DNA of 64,000 bases, from the NCBI GenBank assembly GCA_002332615.1, contig DDAL01000008.1, positions 199,989-263,988 of the forward strand, read 5' to 3'. The stretch comes from Sphingobacteriaceae bacterium UBA2059. GTDB lineage: Bacteria; Bacteroidota; Bacteroidia; Sphingobacteriales; Sphingobacteriaceae. A model generated the notes under the pieces. It saw nothing but the letters and a program-made list of their open reading frames with translations. It did not search any database and was not told where the DNA came from. The translations under genes were made by a program, and so were the position numbers. Of the stretch, positions 18,943 to 28,220 are shown in pieces (positions within the stretch are counted from its first letter, which is position 1; each line of letters opens with the position of its first letter).

Positions 18943-19842
18943 TTATTTATTCAATTGAGCTCTCAATTTCCCAAAACTTGTATTCATAATCACAATGGCA
19001 ACCAGAATGATAGCAATACCCAGCCATTGCCACGCAGCTATCTTTTCATTGAGCAAAAAGTAAGCAAAAAGGACTGAAACCGGAATTTCAACCGAAGCCA
19101 CTATGCTTCCCAGGCCAACCCCTATTACAGGCATCCACCTGGTAAACAGCAAAGGAGGGATGATCGTACTAAAAAGACACAGCATAATACCCCATCGCCA
19201 TATAACACTCCAGTTATAGTTATTATAAGCTACAGGCAGCCAGACCAATACGATTATAAGCATTCCACCCGCCAGGAGGTACAAACTCCTTTGCATAGGT
19301 TTAAGCTGTACAGCTATATGGTTAGAAGCCCAAATCGTTATGGTATACGTTACAGCCGACAAAAATCCAAAGGTAACGCCACGCCAGTCCAAAGCAACAT
19401 CCGCTTCAAATACATTGGTGGCCAGCAAAGTACCCCCCAAAACCAATACTGCAGCCACTGTCTTTCGTGCTCCAGGCAATCTCCTGGTCTGGAAAGCCTC
19501 AAGTATAAGCCCAATCCAAACACACTGCATTAATAAAACAATGCATATGCTTACAGGAATATATTTAACAGATAGGTAATAAAAAATGCTTGTAAAACCC
19601 ATAGAAGTACCGGCCAGCATCAGTCTTCTCCGGTCTTTGCCGGTAACAGGCGCCTGTTTCTTCTTCTTTACATTGATAACATTTAAAAGCAGGATTACAA
19701 AAAAACCAAGTGTATACTGTGCAGAAGATATTTCAGCAGTAGTATAACCCTGCCCGTAAGCAATTTTCACAAAAACAGCCAGCACTCCGTAACTAATTCC
19801 ACCCAGTGCCACCATAAATACACCCTTAATTTTCGTACTCAT
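18943..19842 (-). CDS. DMT-superfamily (EamA) transporter
   Basis: A 299-residue inner-membrane protein with ten predicted transmembrane segments in two five-helix EamA repeats. The Glu/Pro-containing block SIVASVEIPVSVLFAYFLL near residue 250 is typical of drug/metabolite exporters. The substrate cannot be assigned. I start at ATG 19842 (MSTKIKG); an earlier in-frame start at 19869 would add nine polar residues with no support. It heads the minus-strand run 19.8-15.7 kb. Confidence 0.85.
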   Translation of the reverse strand: MSTKIKGVFMVALGGISYGVLAVFVKIAYGQGYTTAEISSAQYTLGFFVILLLNVINVKKKKQAPVTGKDRRRLMLAGTSMGFTSIFYYLSVKYIPVSICIVLLMQCVWIGLILEAFQTRRLPGARKTVAAVLVLGGTLLATNVFEADVALDWRGVTFGFLSAVTYTITIWASNHIAVQLKPMQRSLYLLAGGMLIIVLVWLPVAYNNYNWSVIWRWGIMLCLFSTIIPPLLFTRWMPVIGVGLGSIVASVEIPVSVLFAYFLLNEKIAAWQWLGIAIILVAIVIMNTSFGKLRAQLNK

Positions 19843-20150
19843 ACATTCTCCCTGATTTTGACCGCCCAAAATTAAAAATTAAACCATCATATAAAGATTT
19901 AAACCAGGCTGCCTGGGGCTTACGCATCTTGTCAGCGTAAGAATTATACGCCTTGGCATGCACCAGCCGGAAACACACATCTCAAAAACGGCCCTTCGAG
20001 TGGCACTATAAGTCTATAAAAAAACCAGTCCAGCAAGCTCTTCCTCTTTTCACTATTAAAAAGAGGGTTCAGAAACATATGAAGTTCAGACTCTTATTCA
20101 AACATTCTGCACTAAACATCATTTCTGTATATTTGCAATTGAAATAAAAA
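19843..20150. other. Intergenic region before mfd
   Basis: This 308-bp divergent gap holds the mfd promoter at its right end. An open frame at 19953-20147 has no recognisable domain or promoter position that makes sense, because it would overlap the mfd promoter, and I treat it as spurious. Nothing else was recognised. Confidence 0.5.
20128..20135 (+). promoter_or_regulatory. mfd promoter, -7 box TATATTTG
   Basis: TATATTTG is a perfect TAnnTTTG match ending 15 bases before the GTG start of mfd. The short predicted leader supports the GTG at 20151 as the true start, since no upstream ATG could be transcribed from it. Confidence 0.55.
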
Positions 20151-23100
20151 GTGAACGTACGGGATATCATAGACAACTACAAGAAGGATGAGCGTGTGCT
20201 CAGGCTGTTATCGGCCTTAAATGCTTCTAAAAACTCAAGAACCCATCTCAAAGGACTGGTAGGTTCCAGTGATGCAATGGTAGCAGCAGCTGTCTACTTC
20301 CTGCTCCACAAACCCATGTTATTCATTCTTGCCGACAGGGAAGAAGCTTCTTACTTTCAGAGCGATCTCGAAAACCTCTTTGACAAAGGAATTCTCCTGT
20401 TCCCTTCCTCGTATCGAAAACCCTTCGATTTTACCCAGCCAGACAGTACACACGTACTGCAAAGAGCAGAGGTTTTAAACGAACTTATTCACTCAACAGA
20501 GTACGGCAAAATAATCGTCACCTATCCCGAAGCCATTGCCGAGCGGGTCATCAACCGCAATTCGCTGCAAAAGAACACCCTCGAACTATCCGAAGGCAAT
20601 AAGCTAAGCATAGACTTTATTAATGAATTTCTTATAGAGTACGACTTCGACCGTACCGACTTTGTATACGAGCCCGGGCAGTTCTCTATACGCGGAGGCA
20701 TAGTCGATATCTATTCCTTTTCTAACGATTTGCCCTACCGCGTAGAATTCTTTGGCGATATCATCGAAAGTATACGCACCTTCAGCATCGAAGATCAGCT
20801 ATCACAGGAGCGCATAAAAAGCATTACCATCGTTCCCAATGTACAGGCAAAGTTCCTTACCGAGCAAAACATATCCCTGCTCGAATACATAGACCCCGCC
20901 ACCCTCATATGGGCCAAAGACATACAGTTTACCTTAGACATCGTACGGGATGGCTATAAGAAAGCAGTGAATCTTTGGAATGCCCTGTCCGATGCAGACA
21001 AAAAGCAAAGTCAGGAGTGGATAGATCCGCGCTTCAACTTTACGAACGAAAAGATCCTGAGCGAACAGTTAAAAGAGCTCTCCGTAACCGAGTTTGGCAA
21101 GCAGTTTTTTTACACACAGGCACAAAGCATAAGCTTTGATACCCGCCCGCAGCCCTCATTCAACAAAGATTTTAACCTGCTTATACACAACATCCATAAG
21201 AACGAGGGCGAAAAGCTTACAAACTATATCTTTACCGACTCCCCGCGCCAGGCCGAGCGGCTGTATACCATATTTTCAGATATTGACAAAACAGTCACTT
21301 TCACTCCGGTAAATACCTCCCTTCGCGAAGGCTTTATAGACTATGAGCAGCATATAGCCTGCTATACCGATCATCAGATTTTCGACCGGTATTACAAATA
21401 CAAACTCAAAAAAGCGTACGCACGTTCGCAGGCAATCACCCTCAAAGAATTAAGAGAACTCAAACCGGGCGATTTTATTACCCATATAGACCATGGCATC
21501 GGCAAATATGCAGGCCTCGAAAAAGTCGAAGTCAATGGAAAGACCCAGGAAATGATCAGGCTGGTCTATGCCGATAATGACCTGCTATATGTCAACATAA
21601 ACTCCCTCAACCGCATATCCAAGTATTCGGGCAAAGAAGGCACAGCGCCCAAAATGAATAAGCTTGGCACAGATACCTGGGAAAAATTAAAAAAAACCAC
21701 CAAAAAAAAAGTTAAGGACATTGCCCGCGATCTGATACGCCTCTATGCATTACGCAAGGCACAAACAGGCACATCCTTTCCGCCCGACAGCTATCTGCAA
21801 ACCGAGCTCGAAGCTTCATTCATTTACGAAGACACGCCCGACCAGGAAAAAGCTACAGCCGACGTAAAAAAGGATATGGAATCGCCCCATCCTATGGACC
21901 GGCTCGTATGCGGCGATGTAGGCTTCGGTAAAACCGAAATCGCCATTCGAGCTGCTTTCAAAGCCGTTGCCGATAGCAAGCAGGTGGCCGTACTGGTCCC
22001 CACGACTATATTAGCCCTTCAGCACTATAAAACATTCAGCGAGCGCCTAAAAGGCTTCCCCTGCAATATAGACTATATAAACAGGTTTAAATCTCCCAGG
22101 CAAATCAAAGAATCCCTGCAAAAGCTCTCGGAAGGCCAGTTAGACATCATTATAGGTACCCACAGGCTGGTAAGTAAGGATGTAAAGTTTAAGGACCTTG
22201 GCCTGCTTATTATTGACGAGGAACAAAAATTTGGCGTTACAGTTAAGGAAAAGCTAAAAAAAATACGAGCCAATGTAGACACGCTCACCTTAACCGCTAC
22301 CCCAATACCCCGCACCCTTCACTTCTCGCTTATGGGAGCGCGCGACCTATCCATCATATCCACTCCGCCACCCAACCGTCAGCCCGTTGTCACCGAGTTG
22401 CACGTATTTAACGAAACGCTCATAAAAGACGCGGTTGCCTATGAAATAGACCGTGGCGGACAAGTGTTCTTTGTGCACAACCGCGTAAACGACCTGCCAC
22501 AGCTGGCAGCTATGATCAAAAAGCTGGTTCCGCATTCCCGCATCGGCATTGCCCACGGCCAGCTCGAAGGCGAAGCTCTTGAAGAAGTTATGTTAAACTT
22601 TATAGGCGGCGAGTTTGATGTGCTTGTCGCAACGACCATTATCGAAGCAGGGCTGGACATACCCAATGCCAATACCATCCTTATCAACCACGCCCATATG
22701 TTCGGACTAAGCGATCTGCATCAGATGCGTGGCAGGGTAGGGCGCTCCAATAAAAAAGCCTTCTGTTATTTGCTCAGTCCGCCGCTGTCTACCCTCACTT
22801 CCGAGGCAAGGAAAAGGCTTAGCGCTATCGAAGAGTTTTCCGACCTCGGCAGCGGCTTTAATGTAGCCATGCGCGACCTCGATATCCGCGGTAGCGGAAA
22901 CCTGCTAGGCGCAGAACAAAGCGGCTTTATTGCCGAAATAGGCTTTGAAATGTATCATAAAATACTCGACGAAGCCATTCAGGAGCTCAAAGACGAAGAA
23001 TTCAAAGATGTGTTCCAGGACGAAAAGCCAAGGCCCGTTGTATCCTTCACCCAGGTCGATACAGACCTCGAAGTACTTATACCCGATAGCTACGTCACCA

Positions 23101-23495
23101 ACATCACCGAGCGATACAACCTTTATACCGAGCTATCCAGGCTCGAAACCGAAGAACAGCTCGATAATTTCGGCCGGCAGCTGGCCGATCGCTTCGGCCC
23201 GGTACCTCCCCAGGTGTCCGAGCTTATGAATACCCTTAAGCTCCAATGGCTGGGCAAAGCGTTGGGTTTCGAAAAAGTATCACTCAAAAAGAACGTATTG
23301 CGCGGTTACTTCATCGCCGATCAGCAATCTTCTTACTTCGAAAGCGCCGAGTTCAACTCCATACTCCGCTATGCGCAGGCCAATCCGCGCCGTTGCAATC
23401 TAAAAGAAGTTAAAAAAACACTCCGCCTGGCCATTGAAGGCATAAATTCGCTCAACCAAGCCATAGAAGTACTGCAGGATATTAAGCACACCTGA
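20151..23495 (+). CDS. mfd: Transcription-repair coupling factor
   Basis: Removes RNA polymerase stalled at DNA damage and recruits UvrA. The 1114-residue protein has the N-terminal UvrB-like module, a CarD-like RNA polymerase-interacting domain (about residues 433-530), superfamily 2 translocase motifs including Walker A GDVGFGKTE near 588 and the DEEQ box near 686, helicase motif VI GRVGRS near 860, and the C-terminal TRCF domain. It starts with GTG; the encoded MNVRDIIDNYKKD matches the usual N-terminus. The coding strand is unusually C-rich compared with plus-strand genes to the right of 34.8 kb. Stand-alone, convergent with the TonB-domain gene. Confidence 0.96.
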   Translation: MNVRDIIDNYKKDERVLRLLSALNASKNSRTHLKGLVGSSDAMVAAAVYFLLHKPMLFILADREEASYFQSDLENLFDKGILLFPSSYRKPFDFTQPDSTHVLQRAEVLNELIHSTEYGKIIVTYPEAIAERVINRNSLQKNTLELSEGNKLSIDFINEFLIEYDFDRTDFVYEPGQFSIRGGIVDIYSFSNDLPYRVEFFGDIIESIRTFSIEDQLSQERIKSITIVPNVQAKFLTEQNISLLEYIDPATLIWAKDIQFTLDIVRDGYKKAVNLWNALSDADKKQSQEWIDPRFNFTNEKILSEQLKELSVTEFGKQFFYTQAQSISFDTRPQPSFNKDFNLLIHNIHKNEGEKLTNYIFTDSPRQAERLYTIFSDIDKTVTFTPVNTSLREGFIDYEQHIACYTDHQIFDRYYKYKLKKAYARSQAITLKELRELKPGDFITHIDHGIGKYAGLEKVEVNGKTQEMIRLVYADNDLLYVNINSLNRISKYSGKEGTAPKMNKLGTDTWEKLKKTTKKKVKDIARDLIRLYALRKAQTGTSFPPDSYLQTELEASFIYEDTPDQEKATADVKKDMESPHPMDRLVCGDVGFGKTEIAIRAAFKAVADSKQVAVLVPTTILALQHYKTFSERLKGFPCNIDYINRFKSPRQIKESLQKLSEGQLDIIIGTHRLVSKDVKFKDLGLLIIDEEQKFGVTVKEKLKKIRANVDTLTLTATPIPRTLHFSLMGARDLSIISTPPPNRQPVVTELHVFNETLIKDAVAYEIDRGGQVFFVHNRVNDLPQLAAMIKKLVPHSRIGIAHGQLEGEALEEVMLNFIGGEFDVLVATTIIEAGLDIPNANTILINHAHMFGLSDLHQMRGRVGRSNKKAFCYLLSPPLSTLTSEARKRLSAIEEFSDLGSGFNVAMRDLDIRGSGNLLGAEQSGFIAEIGFEMYHKILDEAIQELKDEEFKDVFQDEKPRPVVSFTQVDTDLEVLIPDSYVTNITERYNLYTELSRLETEEQLDNFGRQLADRFGPVPPQVSELMNTLKLQWLGKALGFEKVSLKKNVLRGYFIADQQSSYFESAEFNSILRYAQANPRRCNLKEVKKTLRLAIEGINSLNQAIEVLQDIKHT

Positions 23496-23511
23496 TATAC
23501 CTTCCCCTATA

Positions 23512-23546
23512 AAAAAGGCGGCTCTGCACAAGTGCCGAACCGCCTT
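23512..23546 (-). terminator. Terminator between mfd and the TonB-domain gene
   Basis: AGGCGG and CCGCCT arms enclose a loop that can fold further. On the minus strand it is followed by a T6 run, so it most likely ends the CPBP-DUF2007-cdsA-tonB transcript; it may also slow mfd transcription from the other side. Confidence 0.7.
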
Positions 23547-23569
23547 CTGTTCTCCTCTTTCTTCTCAGT

Positions 23570-24583
23570 CTAAAGACTAAAAGTCACTGGCAGTACGCAG
23601 TAAGTCCTCACCGCATTGCCGGCCACCTTACCGGGGCGCCATTTAGGCGAAGAAAGGATCAGCCGCACCGCCTCCTCATCACATCCGTCGCCAATGCCCT
23701 GTTTAAGGCTCACATTGGCCACAGATCCATCCGCCTCTATCACAAAGCCAATATATACTTTCCCCTGCACGCCATTTCGCTTAGCCAGCGCCGGGTACTT
23801 CATATTCTTCTGAAAGTACTTCTCAAGCTCACCATGCCCGCCCGGAAAAATGGGCACCACTTCCACTTCGCTAATATCATATACCTTTGCCGGAGCCGTT
23901 TTCTCTACATCAGCAATAATTATATTAGCCACCGAGTCCACAGGGCTCACCTCCACCGTATCCGGCGGAACATAATTGCTCACTTCGTTTTTCACTTCAA
24001 CCGACCTTAAAGATTCAATAAGGCCATTTTTATCAATCACCATTTCATGCTTTATCTGGGCCGAGTACTGATGCCGGGTAGACACCCTGAAATAGCTTTC
24101 CTTCGTCCAGTAAGTCACAATTACCGTCGAGTTATTGCGCACAAACTCAATGGTCGATGGCATCCAGCTCATCTTAAGTCCCTGCATATCACCCCTTCTG
24201 CGCCAGTAGATATCCCTCAGGTTTTTATAGTTCAGATGATGATAGTTATAAAAAGTTTTGGTGATGGTAGCAAAGTAGCTCGGCGGATCAAAGTACCCCT
24301 GCCTCTGATCGTAGTAAAAAGCCTGAATAAATTTGGTAAGCGAAGCCTTAAGCTCCTCATCACTCATGGACGATATACGATCAAGCTTCACATTACGGTC
24401 ATCAATAGAAGAAACCACTTCCTTCTTAGGCTTAAACCACTTCCATGGGTCATCTACATACAGGGTCAGATAAGCCATAATAACAATAATGGTCCCCAGT
24501 ATAAAAGCCATTTTCCGCAAAGAGCGGTCCTTCAAAGGCGATTCGTTAACTTCTTCATTTTCAGACTTATTCTCTCGCATCAT
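23570..24583 (-). CDS. TonB C-terminal domain protein (energy transducer-like)
   Basis: A 337-residue protein with a cytosolic tail, one membrane segment (about residues 25-44), a middle domain (about 65-195) and a C-terminal TonB domain (about 240-337, with YPALAKRNGVQGKVYIGFV and the final CVLPVTF). TonB C-terminal domains contact outer-membrane receptors such as SusC. The middle domain has the length and alternating pattern of an NTF2-like fold but I cannot name it; the usual Pro-rich periplasmic spacer is missing. No ExbB/ExbD lie nearby. The gene follows cdsA by 2 bp. Confidence 0.8.
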   Translation of the reverse strand: MMRENKSENEEVNESPLKDRSLRKMAFILGTIIVIMAYLTLYVDDPWKWFKPKKEVVSSIDDRNVKLDRISSMSDEELKASLTKFIQAFYYDQRQGYFDPPSYFATITKTFYNYHHLNYKNLRDIYWRRRGDMQGLKMSWMPSTIEFVRNNSTVIVTYWTKESYFRVSTRHQYSAQIKHEMVIDKNGLIESLRSVEVKNEVSNYVPPDTVEVSPVDSVANIIIADVEKTAPAKVYDISEVEVVPIFPGGHGELEKYFQKNMKYPALAKRNGVQGKVYIGFVIEADGSVANVSLKQGIGDGCDEEAVRLILSSPKWRPGKVAGNAVRTYCVLPVTFSL

Positions 24584-24585
24584 CC

Positions 24586-25395
24586 TTAATATAAAACGTT
24601 CAGTAAATAGACATAAGTATACACCAAAGGCGCAGCAATCAGCAGCCCGTCAAATCTGTCAAGCAAGCCGCCATGGCCCGGAAGCAGCTTTCCCGAATCC
24701 TTCACATTCATATGCCGCTTAAGCATCGACTCGCACAAATCGCCCAGGGTGCCTCCGCACACAATAAGTACGGCTATCACCAGCCAGTGCAGGGTAAGCA
24801 TCTCTGTAAAAAACCTGCCCAGTATAAAAGCAGTAAGCAAAGCCGTTAACATTCCTCCCAAAAATCCTTCCCAGGTTTTCTTGGGCGAGTGGCGTTCGAA
24901 CAAGGGGTTCCTGCCAAATTTAACACCAAAAAGATAAGCCCCGGTATCGTTAGCCCAAAGCAAACTTAAAAAACCCAATGGTATATGGTAGTTGAAGCTT
25001 CCGCCCAAAAAAGGCATGCCTATAAACAGGCAGTAAGGCAAAACAATATATATCAGCCCCAAAAAAGTGTATGCAATATTGGTAAACGGACGGTCCTTAG
25101 CCCGGTACAGCTCGGCTATGTACACCAGCATAACCAGAGGAATACACAAGAGCAGCAGCGAAAAAGGATAAGCCATAAGCAAATGCAAAGCAAGCAAAAA
25201 GCATATGGCAGCTGCCGGCAAAAACCCGTAAATACGTTTCACTAAAACACCCTCTCCCGCAGAAAGGCCGTAAAACTCGTTCAGCGAACCCAAAGCCAGG
25301 AGCGAGAAGAACACTACAAAAACCCTCTCACTCAGTAAAACCGATGCAAGCATTACCGCTATAAAAAAAAAGCCTGTAACCGCTCTGGTCTTCAT
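24586..25395 (-). CDS. cdsA: Phosphatidate cytidylyltransferase
   Basis: Makes CDP-diacylglycerol from phosphatidate and CTP for phospholipid synthesis in the inner membrane. The 269-residue protein has seven to eight hydrophobic segments and the family signature near the C-terminus, in which SMLKRHMNVKD is followed by GKLLPGHGGLLDRFD. It overlaps the DUF2007 gene by 4 bp upstream and is 2 bp from the TonB-domain gene, in a four-gene unit. Confidence 0.95.
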   Translation of the reverse strand: MKTRAVTGFFFIAVMLASVLLSERVFVVFFSLLALGSLNEFYGLSAGEGVLVKRIYGFLPAAAICFLLALHLLMAYPFSLLLLCIPLVMLVYIAELYRAKDRPFTNIAYTFLGLIYIVLPYCLFIGMPFLGGSFNYHIPLGFLSLLWANDTGAYLFGVKFGRNPLFERHSPKKTWEGFLGGMLTALLTAFILGRFFTEMLTLHWLVIAVLIVCGGTLGDLCESMLKRHMNVKDSGKLLPGHGGLLDRFDGLLIAAPLVYTYVYLLNVLY

Positions 25396-25595
25396 AGATC
25401 ATTTGCAATAATAAGCGCCATAGCCCTCTCAAAATCAGCCTGAGCCACATGCACCTCTACCTCTCCTATACGATAAGGAAAACCTTGTTTGTTTATAATA
25501 ACAGCATCTATTTCATTGTCAATTAAAGCCTGGCGCACCAGCTCAGACCTGTAAAAATCTTCAGACGTAAAAACCTTAACCCATTCATTTTTCAT
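25392..25595 (-). CDS. DUF2007 domain-containing protein
   Basis: A 67-residue soluble protein related to the putative signal-transducing DUF2007 family, with the pattern WVKVFTSEDFYRSELVRQAL and a predicted beta-alpha-beta fold. I start at ATG 25595 (MKNEWVKVF); the alternative at 25601 adds two residues, and the longer frame from 25661 lies inside the CPBP gene. It overlaps cdsA by 4 bp. Function unknown. Confidence 0.8.
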   Translation of the reverse strand: MKNEWVKVFTSEDFYRSELVRQALIDNEIDAVIINKQGFPYRIGEVEVHVAQADFERAMALIIANDL

Positions 25596-26517
25596 GGCCA
25601 TAGCGTTTGCTTGCAAATGTTTTTTTATAGAAAATGTAAAGCAGGCCGGCCCATAAGCCAAGCATACAAAGTAAAAAAGCAGGAGAATATAAAACCGATT
25701 TTTTTACTAAATGTTCAGCATCATCGATATTCTTTCCCTGCATCTGGTAAATATAAGCCGACACTACGGCCGTGGCATTATTTACAAAATGAGCAATAAC
25801 AGGATAAGTAAGGCTACCGCCCCATACAAACAGATAGCCAAATACTACACCTAGGAGCATCCTTGGCAAAAACCCATAAAACTGCAGGTGGATTGCGCTA
25901 AACAATGCAGCAGTTATCCATATCCCCCAGTGATGGTTTTTTGTCCAGCGGCTCATTATGCTCTGCAGCCCCCCCCTGAAAAAAACCTCTTCACACACCG
26001 CAGGCAGGGCGGCCACAACCACCAGATTAATCAGCAGGTCATATACGCTGCGCATCTCAAGGAACTTCCGGGTAAATGCCTTTAAGGTTTCTTCTTTCGT
26101 CCTCATCCACTCTTCCACACCCGCAAGCCAGGCCGGCAGCTTCATCGCCTCGTTTATATGAATGGTCCACTCAATCAGGGGTAAAGACACAAAAGCAATC
26201 AGTACAACCAGTGCCGCAAGTTCCGGCTTAATAGGGCCCTTAAAGCTTATATAAGAAGTACCATAAGGCCTTTCTATCCTGCCAAGCATATATACCGGCA
26301 GCAAAAACGTACCCAGCGAAGCAAAAGCCTGTATCAGCTTAACATAATTGATAACCGAAACATCTCCTGCAGCAATGGCGCTCATATCTGCCCCCGGCAG
26401 CAGGAACAGCAAAAGCAAGCCCAGCCCATTGGCAGCCACAGCCCCGGCAGTCATAAAGAACAGCAGGTAAAGCAAAGACATAGAAGGATGACGGTGGGCT
26501 GATGAGCTTTTAAGCAT
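25585..26517 (-). CDS. CPBP family intramembrane metalloprotease
   Basis: A 310-residue membrane protein of the CAAX-protease/bacteriocin-processing (CPBP, ABI) family. The three conserved motifs are present: EEVFFRG (Glu176, Glu177, Arg181), His210 in the SAIHLQFYG motif, and His243 in IAHFVNN. These form the glutamate-type intramembrane protease site in relatives. Substrate unknown. It is first in the CPBP-DUF2007-cdsA-tonB unit and has a -7 box in the divergent gap to dusB. Confidence 0.88.
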   Translation of the reverse strand: MLKSSSAHRHPSMSLLYLLFFMTAGAVAANGLGLLLLFLLPGADMSAIAAGDVSVINYVKLIQAFASLGTFLLPVYMLGRIERPYGTSYISFKGPIKPELAALVVLIAFVSLPLIEWTIHINEAMKLPAWLAGVEEWMRTKEETLKAFTRKFLEMRSVYDLLINLVVVAALPAVCEEVFFRGGLQSIMSRWTKNHHWGIWITAALFSAIHLQFYGFLPRMLLGVVFGYLFVWGGSLTYPVIAHFVNNATAVVSAYIYQMQGKNIDDAEHLVKKSVLYSPAFLLCMLGLWAGLLYIFYKKTFASKRYGHEK

Positions 26518-26535
26518 CTTGGACGTATATTTTTC

Positions 26536-26543
26536 TATTTTTG
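26536..26543 (+). promoter_or_regulatory. dusB promoter, -7 box TATTTTTG
   Basis: Perfect TAnnTTTG 28 bases before the dusB ATG. It overlaps a 12-bp palindrome TTTTTGCAAAAA (26538-26549) that lies between this and the opposing CPBP -7 box. Confidence 0.5.
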
Positions 26544-26558
26544 CAAAAACTATTGCTG

Positions 26559-26566
26559 CAAAGATA
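26559..26566 (-). promoter_or_regulatory. CPBP-operon promoter, -7 box TATCTTTG
   Basis: On the minus strand TATCTTTG matches the -7 consensus and is 41 bases before the CPBP start codon. The two divergent -7 boxes are only 15 bases apart, so the two polymerases would overlap. Confidence 0.5.
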
Positions 26567-26571
26567 AGCTT

Positions 26572-27564
26572 ATGCCCGTAAAGATCGGAAATATTGATTT
26601 AGGAGACTTTCCCTTACTTCTTGCCCCAATGGAAGATGTAAGCGACCCTCCCTTCAGGTACGTATGCAAACAGCAGGGAGCCGACATGATGTATACCGAG
26701 TTTATCTCATCCGAAGCCCTCATACGCGATGCAGCCAAAAGCATACAGAAACTCGATATTTTTGAATACGAACGTCCTATAGGCATACAAATATTCGGCA
26801 GTAATATAGAGTCCATGCGCGATGCCACTCAAATTGCTACCCGTGCCCGGCCCGATCTTATTGATATTAATTATGGCTGCCCGGTAAAAAACGTAGCCTG
26901 CAAGGGAGCAGGAGCCAGCCTCCTGCAAGACATAGATAAAATGGTAGCCATGACCAAAGCCGTGGTCGAAGCAACACACTTACCCGTAACCGTTAAAACA
27001 CGCCTCGGCTGGGACGACAAAACAAAAAACGTATACGAAGTAGCCGAGCGCCTTCAGGATGTAGGCATCAAAGCCCTTACCATACACGGCCGCACCCGTT
27101 CGCAAATGTACAAGGGACAGGCCGACTGGAGCCTCATCCGCGATATCAGGCGCAACCCCCGCATCCGCATACCCATCATTGGCAACGGCGATATAGATTC
27201 TATTGAAAAAGCAGCAGCATGGCGCCTGGAATACGAAGTAGACGGCATGATGATAGGGCGTGCAGCCATCGGCTATCCCTGGATATTCCGGGAAATCAAG
27301 CACTTCTTCGCCACCGGCGAACGCCTTGAAGGGCCAACACTAGGCGAACGCCTCGATGCCTGTCGCACCCATTTAACAAAGTCCATCGAGTGGAAAGGCG
27401 AAAAAAAAGGCATTTTCGAAATGCGCCGCCATTACGCCAACTACTTTAAAGGAATACCCGATTTTAAGGAATACCGCATGAAGCTCGTACAGGCCGATAC
27501 CACACAGCACTTGTTTCAACTGCTGGAACAGGTAGAGGAACACTATGCGTCGGTCGCAGACTGA
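26572..27564 (+). CDS. dusB: tRNA-dihydrouridine synthase
   Basis: FMN enzyme that reduces uridine to dihydrouridine in tRNA D-loops. The 330-residue protein opens with the TIM-barrel start LLLAPMEDVSDPPFR and has the catalytic cysteine (Cys103) in INYGCPVKNVACKGAGASLL-type sequence, plus the FMN-phosphate site around GNGDIDS and GMMIGRAAIG. The size and motif spacing fit the DusB subfamily, the only Dus common in Bacteroidota. It is followed by apaG 125 bp later. Confidence 0.93.
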   Translation: MPVKIGNIDLGDFPLLLAPMEDVSDPPFRYVCKQQGADMMYTEFISSEALIRDAAKSIQKLDIFEYERPIGIQIFGSNIESMRDATQIATRARPDLIDINYGCPVKNVACKGAGASLLQDIDKMVAMTKAVVEATHLPVTVKTRLGWDDKTKNVYEVAERLQDVGIKALTIHGRTRSQMYKGQADWSLIRDIRRNPRIRIPIIGNGDIDSIEKAAAWRLEYEVDGMMIGRAAIGYPWIFREIKHFFATGERLEGPTLGERLDACRTHLTKSIEWKGEKKGIFEMRRHYANYFKGIPDFKEYRMKLVQADTTQHLFQLLEQVEEHYASVAD

Positions 27565-27689
27565 TACGTATTGCCTCCATGGTTAAACTATAAATTAATG
27601 TAAAAGCAATCTTTTATTTGTATTCTTTGCACGCCGTGTAAATGGCTTGATTTTTGAAGGCATAAAGTCTATTAAAATAAAATACTACT

Positions 27690-28076
27690 ATGGTTACAGA
27701 AATTACCCAAGGTGTTAAAATTTCAGTTAACACAGCATACCAGCCGGAGTATTCAAATCCCCTGAACGATCATTATATCTTTTCATATCATATTACAATA
27801 GAAAACCTTACCGATACCACCTTCAAACTTATGCGCAGGCACTGGTTTATTTTCGACTCCAGTGGCGATCACCGCGAAGTAGAAGGAGAAGGTGTAATAG
27901 GTCTGCAGCCTGTAATCGAACCAGGCAACAAGCACGAATACATGTCAGGCTGCAACCTTATAACCGATATGGGAAGTATGGAAGGCTTTTATCAGATGAA
28001 ACTTATAGATACGGACGAACAGATCAGTGTACGCATACCCCGCTTTAATCTAATTGCCGACTATCGCCTCAACTAA
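27690..28076 (+). CDS. apaG: ApaG domain protein
   Basis: A 128-residue single-domain beta-sandwich protein of the ApaG (DUF525) family, linked in enterobacteria to Co/Mg resistance and diadenosine tetraphosphate levels. Diagnostic stretches are YHITIENLT, the RRHWFIFDS block and GVIGLQPVIEPG followed by YMSGCNL and MEGFYQM. The biochemical activity is unsettled. It is probably expressed from its own promoter or with dusB. Confidence 0.93.
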   Translation: MVTEITQGVKISVNTAYQPEYSNPLNDHYIFSYHITIENLTDTTFKLMRRHWFIFDSSGDHREVEGEGVIGLQPVIEPGNKHEYMSGCNLITDMGSMEGFYQMKLIDTDEQISVRIPRFNLIADYRLN

Positions 28077-28220
28077 GTTCTACAATATCTTTGATTGCGC
28101 TAAAAGGTTTCGGGTAAGGCTAATAAATAAACAATTGTAGTCTTAAGTACTCTTGTGCCTATTAGTGCAGCCTTATTTTAATAAGTGTTGTATTTTGCAA
28201 AAAAAAAAGCGTCCTGCTAA

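Noticed and set aside
19953..20147. 64-codon plus-strand frame before mfd
   Set aside because: No recognisable sequence, and it spans the mfd promoter box.
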